Shown: one piece after another, positions 17,285 through 26,929 of the stretch
Layout: the number at the start of each line of letters is the position of its first letter
Position numbering within the stretch: position 1 is the stretch's first letter
From: an uncultured Prevotellaceae bacterium
GTDB taxonomy: Bacteria > Bacteroidota > Bacteroidia > Bacteroidales > Muribaculaceae
Reading direction: 5' to 3'
NCBI GenBank assembly: GCA_900314215.1
Contig: OMUK01000132.1
Span: forward strand, 1-39,031
DNA: 39,031 nt
Notes under the pieces: model-generated
Told to the model about the DNA's origin: nothing
What the model saw: only the letters and a program-made list of their open reading frames with translations
Databases searched by the model: none
Position numbers and translations under genes: made by a program

Positions 17285-18325
17285 ATGAAAACAGTTAACA
17301 TATTAGGTTCCATAGCACTGTCGATGCTGGTGATGACCTCATGCGCCATTCACGACCCCTTCGACGACAATGGCGAGATAGGCCAAATACTGCCCACCGT
17401 CGACTGGGAGCAGAACACGACAGTGAAGGCAGGCAGCTATGCGACCTTCAAAGCTAAATATTACACGACAAGCGACAAGCAAATCGACCACAGCGAGGTG
17501 TGGGCACTGGTGAAGCGCGAGCAGACCGCCACGGCCAAGAGCATGCTCACCACGTCGCTGGCCTACACCAAGACCTACACGCTGAGCGACACCGTGCGCA
17601 GCGCTCAGAGCATGGCCAAGTATCCCCACAGCCAAGCTGTGTGGGACGGCCACGAGTATGTGCTCAACGACTCCTTCCCCACCTCACGCACCTTGAGTCC
17701 ACTCACGTGGGCAAGCCCCAAAGTGTGGGAGCAGGACAAGTTTGAGAGCTACTACCCCAGCACGTTTGCAAGCGAGTTTGTCGACCACATGGTCGAGGCC
17801 CTCACCAAGGACAGCACCTACTACAACGACCTGCGCAACGTCTACATCAACTACAGCTTCCCCATCGAGGCCTTCGAGTCGCTCAACGCCAAGTATGGCG
17901 TGAGCTTCCCCACCGACACTGCCAGCGACAAGAAGAGCGACGACTGGTACACCACCGACGAGGTCGACCACTACTACTTCACGACCCTGGTCGACAGCGT
18001 GAAAGCATATCACGAGATTGCCAGCCAGAGCGAGGCTCCCGAGGGCGTGAGCGTGTATCCCGTCTACAAGTCGAGCGTGTGGCTCTTCAGCCGCTACAGC
18101 GACGACACGGGCGGCAAGATCACCACAGTGCGCCGTCAGTATATGCCCTACTGGAAGGAGCTCATCAGCACCATTCCCTTCACGGCTTGGATCTACAACA
18201 CCTCCAACAAGACCTACAACGTGGAGTACAACCGCCAGTATTTCCTCGACCCGTCGTTCCGCGTGTATGACACCGACGGCAAGGTGGGTATCACCAACGA
18301 CAACAAGATAATTACTCTTAACTAA
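17285..18325 (+). CDS. SusE-position surface lipoprotein, unknown fold
   Basis: The protein has 346 residues from the ATG at 17285. The frame stays open far upstream into the SusD gene, but that part is a shadow. Signal peptide with lipobox MLVMTSC (Cys20), then IHDPFDD. The mature protein is rich in Tyr, Ser and Asp, with no domain I recognise. It occupies the slot of SusE/SusF-type glycan-binding lipoproteins, 56 bp after susD and 21 bp before the PKD lipoprotein gene. A glycan-binding role is inferred from position only. Confidence 0.75.
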   Translation: MKTVNILGSIALSMLVMTSCAIHDPFDDNGEIGQILPTVDWEQNTTVKAGSYATFKAKYYTTSDKQIDHSEVWALVKREQTATAKSMLTTSLAYTKTYTLSDTVRSAQSMAKYPHSQAVWDGHEYVLNDSFPTSRTLSPLTWASPKVWEQDKFESYYPSTFASEFVDHMVEALTKDSTYYNDLRNVYINYSFPIEAFESLNAKYGVSFPTDTASDKKSDDWYTTDEVDHYYFTTLVDSVKAYHEIASQSEAPEGVSVYPVYKSSVWLFSRYSDDTGGKITTVRRQYMPYWKELISTIPFTAWIYNTSNKTYNVEYNRQYFLDPSFRVYDTDGKVGITNDNKIITLN

Positions 18326-18346
18326 TTAAATATACAACAAGCGACT

Positions 18347-20071
18347 ATGAAATTTTTCAAGACAATAGGACTCTTAACGCTGTTGATGCTTATCATGACG
18401 GGTTGCGTGAGCAAGGACCCCGACTATGGCAACTTCGGCGGCAAAGATGTTGACTTCACTTATGCAGTTGAGGGTAACGAATATACGCTCGACTTCTATG
18501 TGGTGTCGACCATCCAATTCACCAACACCTCGGCCAAGACCGGCAACGTGACTTGGGACTTTGGCGACGGCACCACCTCGACCGAGGCCAACCCTACCCA
18601 CAAGTATGCCAAGGCCGGCACCTACAAAGTGACACTCACCGTCGACGGCGTGGGCAGCCGCACCTATCCCCTGCTCATCTACGATATCGCTCCCATGCTG
18701 AGCGTGACCAGCCAGTCGGCTCCCACTATCGTTATCAACGACGTGAGCGTGAACCTGGGCGTCGAGCTGCCTAACCCCGAGAACCTGGAGTGCAAATATG
18801 TGTGGAACTTCCCCGACGGCACCAAGACTGCCGACGGCAAGACCATCAGCACCTTCACCGGCTACTCGCACGCCGACGGCTCTATCGACAACCCCGGCCC
18901 CCTCACCTTCAGCAACATCGGTTCGCAGCGCGTGACGCTGCAGACGTGGTTTGACATCAACGGCGAGAACCGCCGCCTCGAGGATAGCTATGTGAACGTG
19001 CAAGTGGGCTCGAGCGTGCCAGCTCCCACGCTGTATTACGCAGCACTGGGCGGCAACATCAAGGCCTACAAGCTCATCGACATGAGCAAGCTGCCCGCCG
19101 GCACCAAGAATATGCCCTTCGACATGGGCGTGAGCAGTGGCAACATGCCCACCAACCTGGTGTTTGCGACCGAGAAGACGGTGACCGACTCGGCCACCAT
19201 CGAGCAAGACAACGTCTACATCCTCGACTGCGGCAAGCAATACTACTACATCAACGATGAGAACGGCACCCTGGGCGACGGCAAAATCACAGTGATGAGC
19301 GCCGACGGCTCGAGCGCCAACGTGATGGTGACCAACGTGGGCCAGCAGGCCTTCAACGACCCCTACCAGGGTTGCACCGACGGCACCTACCTCTACTACA
19401 CCGACCGCAACACCGGCATACGCCGCTTGCCCCTGAGCACCCGCGACCAGACCGAGAGCACCGTCTACACCAGCACCGACGGCTACTTTGTGGTCAACAA
19501 CCAGCTGGCCTACTACAACAAGGGCATCGCCTACGGCGCCATCAGCACAGGCCTCTATATCGACAAGAACAACGTGTTCTGGTGGGGCAAGAACTACTCG
19601 GGCTACGGCATATACCGCTTCACGACCAACGACATCAACAAGACCAGCGGCGACATCCCCTATCCCATCGTGCTGCAAAACACGCAGCCTCGTGGTTTCA
19701 CCATCGACGAGGACCTGGGCCGCCTCTACGTGTGGATGACCAAGGGCTCAACGCCTAACCCGGGCTTCGGCGACTACAACCTGCCCAATGCAAGCTCCAC
19801 TGTTGACTACAACAGCTACAACGCATTTGTCAACATGGAGGCCGACCCCATCAACACCACCGACGCCGAGGGCGTGTATGTGACGCAGATGGCAGTCGAC
19901 CACGCCACCCACTATGTGTACTTCGGCTTCAACGCCTCTACTGGCGAGAAGACCTACACCACAGGATTGAAATACTACGACCCCACGACCCACAAGGTGA
20001 ACAGCTTCCATGGCAACACCGACAAGATTCTGGGCGTGTGCATCAACCCGCGTGCAACTTACCTGTTCTGA
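18347..20071 (+). CDS. PKD-domain surface lipoprotein
   Basis: The 574-residue lipoprotein (lipobox LIMTGC, Cys20) has a clear PKD domain at about 50-110: VTWDFGDGTTSTEANPTHKY, then AGTYKVTLTV. A second Ig-like segment (about 120-220) contains YVWNFPDGT. The C-terminal half (about 230-574) consists of repeats such as YLYYTDRNTGIRRLPL and GIAYGAISTGLYIDKNNVFWWG that suggest a beta-propeller. It is the last gene of the SusCD operon before a strong terminator. PKD and propeller modules here probably bind glycan or protein at the cell surface; no enzyme motif is seen. Confidence 0.8.
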   Translation: MKFFKTIGLLTLLMLIMTGCVSKDPDYGNFGGKDVDFTYAVEGNEYTLDFYVVSTIQFTNTSAKTGNVTWDFGDGTTSTEANPTHKYAKAGTYKVTLTVDGVGSRTYPLLIYDIAPMLSVTSQSAPTIVINDVSVNLGVELPNPENLECKYVWNFPDGTKTADGKTISTFTGYSHADGSIDNPGPLTFSNIGSQRVTLQTWFDINGENRRLEDSYVNVQVGSSVPAPTLYYAALGGNIKAYKLIDMSKLPAGTKNMPFDMGVSSGNMPTNLVFATEKTVTDSATIEQDNVYILDCGKQYYYINDENGTLGDGKITVMSADGSSANVMVTNVGQQAFNDPYQGCTDGTYLYYTDRNTGIRRLPLSTRDQTESTVYTSTDGYFVVNNQLAYYNKGIAYGAISTGLYIDKNNVFWWGKNYSGYGIYRFTTNDINKTSGDIPYPIVLQNTQPRGFTIDEDLGRLYVWMTKGSTPNPGFGDYNLPNASSTVDYNSYNAFVNMEADPINTTDAEGVYVTQMAVDHATHYVYFGFNASTGEKTYTTGLKYYDPTTHKVNSFHGNTDKILGVCINPRATYLF

Positions 20072-20080
20072 TCGTGAGCG

Positions 20081-20097
20081 GCCTGCCGCCGGCAGGC
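20081..20097 (+). other. Perfect 7-bp hairpin after the PKD gene
   Basis: GCCTGCC-GCC-GGCAGGC lies 10 bp after the stop codon. It has no T-run. It may protect the 3' end of the Sus transcript. Confidence 0.45.
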
Positions 20098-20137
20098 TGC
20101 AACGAGATCACGGCACTATAAGGATTACATAGATATT

Positions 20138-20185
20138 ACAGGGGGCGCTCAAGTGTATCGACTATGACTGCCCCCTGTTTTTTTT
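20138..20185 (+). terminator. Strong intrinsic terminator 12 bp before the GHL10 start codon
   Basis: ACAGGGGGC (20138-20146) is the exact reverse complement of GCCCCCTGT (20170-20178), followed by eight Ts (20178-20185). The next gene starts at 20198. No -7 box is visible between the PKD gene and this hairpin, nor in the 12 bp after it. Confidence 0.88.
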
Positions 20186-20197
20186 CACCAAGAAGAG

Positions 20198-22756
20198 ATG
20201 AAAACAAAAATTACACTTCTATTACTGTTTTTTGCACTCATCCTGCCCGCCACAGCGCAGGTGAAGCGCGAGCAGCGTGGCGTGTGGATGAGCGCCTATG
20301 TGAGCGACTGGCCCTCGACACCCATCACCACCGCCAACCAGAAGGTGATGAAAGCAGCCTGCCAGAAAATGCTCGACAGCCTGGCCGCCAACAACATGAA
20401 CACCGTGTACTACCACGTGCGCGCCATGTGCGACGCTATGTATAACTCGGCCTACGAGCCGTGGTCGAGCTACGTGTCGGGCACCCGCGGCGTGGCGCCG
20501 GCCTTCGACCCGCTCGAGTGGATTGTGCAAGAGGGCCACAAGCGCGGCATCGAGATCTACGCCTGGGTCAACCCCTACCGCTACTCGCCCAAGACCACAA
20601 AGTGGGGAGAGAGCGACCTCGACTACATCAACACCCACCCCAATTGGCTCATGACCACCGACTATGAGACCTGCCTCAACCCGGGCATCGACTCGGTGCG
20701 GCAGCGCGTGGTCGACGTGTGCCGCGACATCATCACCAAGTACGATGTCGACGGCCTGGTCTTCGACGACTACTTCTACAACCAGGACGGCAGCCCCTTT
20801 GACCTCGACTCGGCCCAGTACAATGCCTACAAGCGCACTGGCGGCACCCTGAGCCAGGGCGACTGGCGCCGTGAGAACGTGAACAAGATGGTGCACGACG
20901 TCAACGCCATGGTCAAGCAAGTGAAACCCTGGGTGCGCTTCGGCATAGGGCCGGCCGGCGTGGTCTGCTCATCGCCCGAGGTGGCCGCCAAGTATGGTGT
21001 CGACCCCAGCCCTGGCAACGACTGGCAGTATGACCAAATCTACAGCGACCCTATGGCTTGGATGACCCGCGGCACCATCGATTTCATGTCGCCGCAGGTG
21101 TACTGGAACACCGCGGACAAATACGACGAGGTCACCTCCTGGTGGGGACGCATAGGCAAAAAATTCAACCGCCACGTCTACATCAGCCAGACGTGCTCGA
21201 GCGTGGGCAAGACCGGCTGGGACTTTGACGAGATGTGCAAGCAGATCGATGTGGCTCGGCAAGCAGGTTGCCAGGGCATGATATACTTCAAGTACACCAC
21301 CTGGCGCAACAACAATGAGACCATCGACGGTACGGTGTGGAGCCTGCGCGAGTACTTGAAGAAAAACTGCTTCAGCACTCCGGCCATCAGCCCCGCAGTG
21401 TCGTGGGTGAAGCCCAGCCAGAGCTACGGCACCGTGACGGGTTGCAAACAAGACGGCAACACCCTGAGCTGGGACTCGATACCCAACGTGCGCTATGTGG
21501 TATATGCCATCCCCGACAGCGTGCCCGACGCGCAATTCAGTTGCCAGCCACAATACATGCTCGGCATCAGCTACAGCCCCAGCTACACCATCAAGAGCGC
21601 TTATGGCAGCGGCTACCGCTATGCCGTGACGGTGCTCGACCGCTGGGAAAACGAGTACACCCCCGTGGTGGCAGGCGCCACCGTGACCCAGGCCCAGAAG
21701 CCCGTGCTCACCGCTCCCGCCAGCGGCGCCACCGTGACCGCCCTGAGCCACCTCAAGTGGCAGAGCAACGGCACCATGTTTAAGTTGAAGATTTATAGCG
21801 ACGCAAGTCTCGCAAGCCTGGTGAAAGAAATCGACACCAACGCCACCAGCTACCCGCTGGCCAAGATTTCGGGCCTGGAGCAAGGCCACACCTACTACTG
21901 GCAAGTGACGGCAAGCGGACTGAACTTGACCGAGAACACCAGCGACGCAAGCTCGTTCACCATCGCGCCCATGCAGGTGACCTCGCCCGCGAGCGGCGCC
22001 ACCGGCGTGTCGCTCACGCCCACCATCACGTGGAGCGCAGCCGGCGATAGCACCACATTCACGCTCAAGGTGAGCACCGAGGCCGACCTCTCGAGCCCGG
22101 TGATATCGATCTCGACCACCGCCGACACCAGCTACGCCGTGCCCGCCTACACGCTTGCTGGCGGCACCACCTATTATGCACAAGTGGTGGCACGCGAGGG
22201 CGACGACTCCATCGCCACGGCAGCCACGCCCTTCACCACCCTCGACGTGGTGCCCGCAGTGCCCGCCTTCACCACCCCCGAGGCCGATGGCGTGACGCTC
22301 TACAGCAACAGCAAGATTGCCGTTGAGCCACAAGCCGGCGCGCAATCGCTGCGCATCGAGATGAGCTCATCCACCTCGTTCACCCCGCGCTCGAGCTACA
22401 GGCCCACCATCGCTCAGGGCTTTGAGACCGTGCCGCTGGGCGATATCACGGGAGTGGGCAAGCCCACCGACGGCAAGACCTACTATGTGCGCGCCCGCTA
22501 TGCCTATCTCACCACCGCTACTGGCAGCACAGTGCAATACACCGACTACAGCCCCGTGCGCTCATTCACCTATTGCGCCCAGCTGCGCGGCGATGTCAAC
22601 AAGGACGGCGTGGTCAACGTGACCGACGCCACCACCATCATCAACATGATACTGGGCACCATCGAGGCCGATACCACAGTAGCCGACCTCAACGGCGACT
22701 CAACAATCAATGTGAGCGACGTTACTACCCTCATCAATATCATCTTAGCCAACTAA
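20198..22756 (+). CDS. GHL10-family glycosidase with fibronectin-like domains and dockerin-like tail
   Basis: The protein has 852 residues. After a signal peptide (about 1-20) comes a GHL10 (DUF187) TIM-barrel over about 24-390: EQRGVWMSAYVSDWP, MNTVYYHVRA, DPLEWIVQEGHKRGIEIYAW, VDGLVFDDYFYN with the acidic pair near 194-195, and DFMSPQVYWN. The E. coli relative DigH (YddW) acts on denuded peptidoglycan glycan strands, which suggests cell-wall-type glycans but does not prove them. Two or three fibronectin III-like domains follow (about 400-790). The C-terminus has two Ca-binding dockerin-like repeats (DVNKDGVVNVTDA and DLNGDSTINVSDV) in the last 58 residues. It lies 12 bp after a terminator, so expression probably needs read-through. 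Confidence 0.88.
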   Translation: MKTKITLLLLFFALILPATAQVKREQRGVWMSAYVSDWPSTPITTANQKVMKAACQKMLDSLAANNMNTVYYHVRAMCDAMYNSAYEPWSSYVSGTRGVAPAFDPLEWIVQEGHKRGIEIYAWVNPYRYSPKTTKWGESDLDYINTHPNWLMTTDYETCLNPGIDSVRQRVVDVCRDIITKYDVDGLVFDDYFYNQDGSPFDLDSAQYNAYKRTGGTLSQGDWRRENVNKMVHDVNAMVKQVKPWVRFGIGPAGVVCSSPEVAAKYGVDPSPGNDWQYDQIYSDPMAWMTRGTIDFMSPQVYWNTADKYDEVTSWWGRIGKKFNRHVYISQTCSSVGKTGWDFDEMCKQIDVARQAGCQGMIYFKYTTWRNNNETIDGTVWSLREYLKKNCFSTPAISPAVSWVKPSQSYGTVTGCKQDGNTLSWDSIPNVRYVVYAIPDSVPDAQFSCQPQYMLGISYSPSYTIKSAYGSGYRYAVTVLDRWENEYTPVVAGATVTQAQKPVLTAPASGATVTALSHLKWQSNGTMFKLKIYSDASLASLVKEIDTNATSYPLAKISGLEQGHTYYWQVTASGLNLTENTSDASSFTIAPMQVTSPASGATGVSLTPTITWSAAGDSTTFTLKVSTEADLSSPVISISTTADTSYAVPAYTLAGGTTYYAQVVAREGDDSIATAATPFTTLDVVPAVPAFTTPEADGVTLYSNSKIAVEPQAGAQSLRIEMSSSTSFTPRSSYRPTIAQGFETVPLGDITGVGKPTDGKTYYVRARYAYLTTATGSTVQYTDYSPVRSFTYCAQLRGDVNKDGVVNVTDATTIINMILGTIEADTTVADLNGDSTINVSDVTTLINIILAN

Positions 22757-22889
22757 ACGCAGCATTATGATTTAAAAAAACCATTAAAAGTGCTTAAAAC
22801 TCTTTTTTATCTCATAATAAATCGTTTACTTTGCTTAGAAATTTATGCTAATTAACAACCAACTAATTAATAATTTAACAACACTTAAA
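22757..22889. promoter_or_regulatory. AT-rich upstream region of the next gene with promoter-like box
   Basis: TTTACTTTG at 22825-22833 matches the box upstream of the SusC gene exactly and differs from TAnnTTTG by one base. The start codon is about 57 bp further on. No terminator hairpin for the GHL10 gene is evident here, only A- and T-runs. Confidence 0.4.
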
Positions 22890-24269
22890 ATGAAGAAATT
22901 TTTACTATTAGCCGCAATGGGTCTGCTGGCCTGCACGAGTGCGCTGGCCGTCACCGACAATCAGACCTATGAGGCTGTCAACGGCATCAAGGCCGTGAAT
23001 GTTTGGACCATCGACCGTGTGCACAATTCCGACGCCTACAATGCGCTGCCCATCTGCAGCAACTATGCACGCACCGCAACGCTCTACAACGACACCGTGT
23101 ATGTTTCGCGCTCCGACGCCCAATCGGTCATCATCGGCACCGACACCCTCTCGCAAAGTGTGATTTATTGCTTCGACGCCAAGACGGGCAACCAAGTGGG
23201 AAGCCTGCCTCTCACGCTCGACGGCAAGCCCTATGGAGGTCTGCTCTCGGCCAACAGCATAGGCGTTGACAACTTTGGCCACATGTGGATTATGCCATAC
23301 TGCAGCGGCGCAGCAGGCGCTACTCAGGCCCACCTGTATCAAGTGAACCGCCAGACTGGCGCCCTCACCCTGATTGCCGACCTGCCACTGGGCGACGTTG
23401 TGGCACGCATCGACTACTTCGACGTGATTGGCGATATCACCCGCGTCAATGCTCCTTGCAACATCAAGGCTCCAGGCTCGCAGGTGGCTACCATCTATGC
23501 ATGGACCAGCGAGAAGGGCAGCAGCTCGTGGAGCGGCGGCTTCGACGGCGACACCTACATGGACATCACCGAGTTCTATCCCGAGACCGTGACACAATGG
23601 AGCTATGCTCCCATGATCAAGCAAATCCTGGGTGAGAGCGACGACGCCAAGTATGCCGGCGAGCTCTTCTACATCGACGGCTTCCAGTCGATGCCAGCCA
23701 TCTACGACAACACGGGCAGCAAGATCGACGACTTTGAGAAAGTCGACGCATCGCTGTGGCCCGAGGTGGGCACCAACGGCGTGACCGAGTTCTCGCTCGA
23801 CGGCCGCAGCTTCATGGCCTACTCCAAGGCACAGTACAGCGGCGACGGCCACGGCTGCCAAGTGAATGTGGTTGAGCTTGGCGAGGGCCAATCGCTCACG
23901 GGCATGACCAAATACTGGCAACTGCCTGCCGACTCGCTCGGCAAGATGTCGGATAGCGGCACCCGCATCCACTCCATCAGCGTGCAATATGGCACCGAGG
24001 GCGGCCAGCCCTGCGTGACTCTGCTCACCTTCAAGTGCTACAATGGCATGGCCGTGTACAAGATTGGCAAGGGCGTGAGCGGCCAGGAGACCCTCAAGGG
24101 CGACATTAACGGCGACGGCGTGGTCAATGTGACCGACGCTACCTCGCTGGTCAACAAGGTGCTCGGCACCGGCAACTACGACGACAGCATTTGCGATATG
24201 AATGGCGACGGCGTGATCAACGTGACCGACGTCACCGCCCTGGTCAACCTCATACTTAGCGGAAAATAA
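22890..24269 (+). CDS. Exported protein of unknown function with dockerin-like tail
   Basis: The protein has 459 residues from the ATG at 22890, which gives a clean signal peptide (MKKFLLLAAMGLLACTSALA). The upstream in-frame start at 22845 would add 15 residues before it. The body (about 30-395) shows propeller-like repeats such as TATLYNDTVYVSRSD, SVIYCFDAKTGNQVGSLPL and HLYQVNRQTGALTLIADLPLG, ending in CYNGMAVYKIGKG. I do not recognise a named family. The last 60 residues are two dockerin-like repeats (DINGDGVVNVTDATSLVNK and DMNGDGVINVTDVTALVN), nearly the same as those of the phosphodiester glycosidases that follow. It may be a binding partner rather than an enzyme. Confidence 0.75.
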   Translation: MKKFLLLAAMGLLACTSALAVTDNQTYEAVNGIKAVNVWTIDRVHNSDAYNALPICSNYARTATLYNDTVYVSRSDAQSVIIGTDTLSQSVIYCFDAKTGNQVGSLPLTLDGKPYGGLLSANSIGVDNFGHMWIMPYCSGAAGATQAHLYQVNRQTGALTLIADLPLGDVVARIDYFDVIGDITRVNAPCNIKAPGSQVATIYAWTSEKGSSSWSGGFDGDTYMDITEFYPETVTQWSYAPMIKQILGESDDAKYAGELFYIDGFQSMPAIYDNTGSKIDDFEKVDASLWPEVGTNGVTEFSLDGRSFMAYSKAQYSGDGHGCQVNVVELGEGQSLTGMTKYWQLPADSLGKMSDSGTRIHSISVQYGTEGGQPCVTLLTFKCYNGMAVYKIGKGVSGQETLKGDINGDGVVNVTDATSLVNKVLGTGNYDDSICDMNGDGVINVTDVTALVNLILSGK

Positions 24270-24318
24270 ACCGAGAGTTAAGGAGAAATAACTCAACTTA
24301 ATACACTCACCACTTTTT

Positions 24319-24357
24319 CAGAGCACCCTGAGTCCTCCGAGACTTCGGAGTGCTCTG
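24319..24357 (+). terminator. Hairpin after the 22890 gene, probable terminator
   Basis: An outer 7-bp stem (CAGAGCA 24319-24325 / TGCTCTG 24351-24357) encloses a second perfect 6-bp stem (CTCCGA-GACT-TCGGAG, 24335-24350). It is followed by AAATCTTTT. A second small hairpin (AAATCG/CGATTT, 24384-24405) lies nearer the next gene in its probable leader. Confidence 0.6.
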
Positions 24358-24432
24358 AAATCTTTTAAGACACAACATGAGTGAAATCGCGGAAATCCAC
24401 GATTTTGCCTTCCTATCAAAAAAACGACTAAG

Positions 24433-26847
24433 ATGAAACCTATCATAACACTTTTATTGGCAACTATCACCGCCACGAGCGCTATGGCCTCGGCCACTTG
24501 GAATGTAATAGGCACCGACTACACCGTCGACACTCTATTTCACAACCAGGTGGGACCTGGCACAACGCAGACCTCACTCAAGTTTACCAGCGCGGCTGGC
24601 AACCAGCTGCGCGTGTTCTACGCCACCGTCGACATGACCAACCCCTACTTGTCGCTGCACGGCGTGTGCGCCACCGACAAGCTGGCGGGCAATGAGCAAA
24701 TCTCGGCCATGGCACAGCGCAAGTCGGGACCAGGCCACCGCTACTTCCTGGGCGTCAACGCCGACTTCTTCATGACAAGCGGCACGGCCAGCAATGGCAC
24801 CAGCAAGGTGGGCTCGCCCGTGGGCTCGACAGTGGTCGACGGCGTCGTGTATCGTGCTCGCAACAACGCCACCAATTATAAGCAAGTCATCGTCGACCCA
24901 CAAGGGCAAATCTACATCAATCCCTTCCACTTCGCCGGCACCATCACCGGTCCCGACGGCACCAGCGCCACACTGGGCGGCATCAACACCTATGCCAACG
25001 AGGGCGCAGCCGGCAATGCCAACATGGTGGTCATCTACAACGACCGATATTGGGGCTCGACCAACGCCAAGGGCACCTGCAACGAGGTGACTGCCGTGGC
25101 CATCGACACATTCAAGACCGCCGGCGAGTTTAAGATGCTGGTCACGAGCGCTCCCAGCTCGGCGGGCGACATGACCATCCCCGAGGGCGGCTATGTGCTG
25201 CACGGCGACGGCACCAGCGCCGCGCTCATAGGCAGCCTGCAAGTGGGCGACACCGTGACGGTGAATCCCAGCTGGACCTACAATGGCGTCTCGGTCACGC
25301 CCTACAACGTGATTTCGGGCAATCCCAAGATACTGGCCGACGGCGTGACCCTCAACAGCGAGGCCGACCGCGGCGATGCCAACACCCAGCAGCCTCGCGC
25401 GGCTGTGGGCTACAGCGACGGCGGCAAGAAGGTGTACTTCTTTGTGGTCGACGGCCGATCTACCATATCGAGCGGTGTGCGCACGACAGCCCTGGCCGAT
25501 ATCATGCGCTATGCCGGCGTGACCGATGCCGTGAATGAGGACGGCGGCGGCTCGGCAATACTCTACACCAGCACCCTGGGCGTGCGCAACGTGCCCAGCG
25601 ACGGCCGTGAGCGTGCCGACGGCAACGGATTCTACTGCGTGAGCAGCGCCCCCGACGACAGCACGATTGCCTCGATACGCTACATCGACTTCAGCCTGCA
25701 AGCTCCGCACTATGGCATGTACACGCCCAAGTTCTACGGCTACAACAAGTATGGCATGCTGGTGAGCCAGGATGTGAAGGGCGTGAAGCTCACTTGCGAC
25801 CCGGCACTGGGCAGCATCATAGGCGACACCACCTTCTATGCCAACACCGACGCCAGCAATGGCACGCTCGTGGCACACTACGGCGACATCACTTGCTCGA
25901 TGCCCATCACCATCACTGGCAGCGTCGATGCCATCAAGATTGCTTGCGACAGCGTGATCAACGACGGCTACCGCACCTATACCGTTGAGGTGCAAAGCAC
26001 CGTGGGCAACAAGACCATGGCCATCAATCCCGCCGCCCTCACCTGGAAGAGCACCGACGAGAGCGTGGTGAAGATTGACGCCGCCACCGGCGTGCTGCAA
26101 GGCGTGACCGACGGCACCGCCAGCGTGATTGGCACGCTGGGCAACGTGACCGATACCCTCAAGGTGATTGTGGAGCGGCCCACTGCCCACGTGATGGCTA
26201 TCGACCCCAACCTCGACGTCACCACCTGGAAGTTTACCCAAAGCGGCGGCAAGAACGCCACCGAGACTGCCAACGGCAACGGCGGCATCACCTATAGCTA
26301 CACCGGCTCGAGCAGCCGTGCTCCCAAGATTGTGCTCAGCAAGGAGTTGCGCCTGTGGAGCTTGCCCGACACCGTGCGTCTGCGCATCAACCCCGGCGAG
26401 GCTTCGTTCAAGAACGTGGTGTTTGGCCTGCGCGCTGCCGGTCAGAACCTGAGCTACCAGACCATCACCCCCGACACCATCATCGCCGGCAAGGAGATGA
26501 CTATCGACGTGCCCACCAGCTCGTGGATCGATGCCGATGACATGGCCAACTACCCCATCACGCTCACCAGCATCCAACTCAACATGAATGCCGCCAAGAG
26601 CGGACAGCAATACACCATCGAGTTTGCTGGCTTCGAGACCGTGTACAACGCCATCGAGCCCTCACCAAGCACCAAGGGCGACATCAACGGCGACGGCATT
26701 GTGAACGTGACCGACGCCACCTCGCTGGTCAACAAGATACTGGGCACTGCCACCTATAGCGACGCTGTGTGCGACATGAATGGCGACGGCGTGATCAATG
26801 TGACCGACGTCACCGCCCTGGTCAACCTCATCTTGGGCAGCAAGTAG
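24433..26847 (+). CDS. Phosphodiester glycosidase (NAGPA/DUF2233), subfamily A copy 1, dockerin-tailed
   Basis: The 804-residue exported protein has a signal peptide of about 19 residues. The NAGPA/DUF2233 domain (PF09992) covers about 35-420: FLGVNADFF, VYFFVVDGRS (about 334-343), NEDGGGSA (about 368-375) and NVPSDGRERADGNGF. This family includes the human enzyme that removes GlcNAc from GlcNAc-phosphomannose, and bacterial phosphodiester glycosidases. Next come a bacterial Ig-like (BIG2-type) domain (about 500-585) and a jelly-roll or CBM-like domain (about 590-745). The tail is two dockerin-like repeats (about 752-804). Its 3' third is nearly identical to that of the next two genes. Intergenic hairpins on both sides suggest a separate transcript. 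Confidence 0.88.
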   Translation: MKPIITLLLATITATSAMASATWNVIGTDYTVDTLFHNQVGPGTTQTSLKFTSAAGNQLRVFYATVDMTNPYLSLHGVCATDKLAGNEQISAMAQRKSGPGHRYFLGVNADFFMTSGTASNGTSKVGSPVGSTVVDGVVYRARNNATNYKQVIVDPQGQIYINPFHFAGTITGPDGTSATLGGINTYANEGAAGNANMVVIYNDRYWGSTNAKGTCNEVTAVAIDTFKTAGEFKMLVTSAPSSAGDMTIPEGGYVLHGDGTSAALIGSLQVGDTVTVNPSWTYNGVSVTPYNVISGNPKILADGVTLNSEADRGDANTQQPRAAVGYSDGGKKVYFFVVDGRSTISSGVRTTALADIMRYAGVTDAVNEDGGGSAILYTSTLGVRNVPSDGRERADGNGFYCVSSAPDDSTIASIRYIDFSLQAPHYGMYTPKFYGYNKYGMLVSQDVKGVKLTCDPALGSIIGDTTFYANTDASNGTLVAHYGDITCSMPITITGSVDAIKIACDSVINDGYRTYTVEVQSTVGNKTMAINPAALTWKSTDESVVKIDAATGVLQGVTDGTASVIGTLGNVTDTLKVIVERPTAHVMAIDPNLDVTTWKFTQSGGKNATETANGNGGITYSYTGSSSRAPKIVLSKELRLWSLPDTVRLRINPGEASFKNVVFGLRAAGQNLSYQTITPDTIIAGKEMTIDVPTSSWIDADDMANYPITLTSIQLNMNAAKSGQQYTIEFAGFETVYNAIEPSPSTKGDINGDGIVNVTDATSLVNKILGTATYSDAVCDMNGDGVINVTDVTALVNLILGSK
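26050..26663 (+). repeat. 614-bp near-identical module, copy 1
   Basis: It encodes the end of the Ig-like domain and the CBM-like domain. It aligns without gaps to 28529-29142 (offset 2479) and 30939-31552 (offset 4889). By eye it differs from the other two at scattered, often synonymous positions. Similarity to copy 2 continues through the dockerin. Confidence 0.85.
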
Positions 26848-26870
26848 CACGCGCTACACTCAACATATAT

Positions 26871-26910
26871 GGGGGAATTCTGGCTACCTCCAGAATTTCC
26901 CCATTGTTTT
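26871..26910 (+). terminator. Hairpin between phosphodiester glycosidase copies 1 and 2
   Basis: GGGGAATTCTGG (26872-26883) pairs with CCAGAATTTCCCC (26890-26902) with one bulged base, and is followed by ATTGTTTTA. It fits an intrinsic terminator of copy 1, only 20 bp before the copy 2 start codon at 26930. No -7 box is visible after it. Confidence 0.7.
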
Positions 26911-26929
26911 ACTAAAACAACCATATAAA

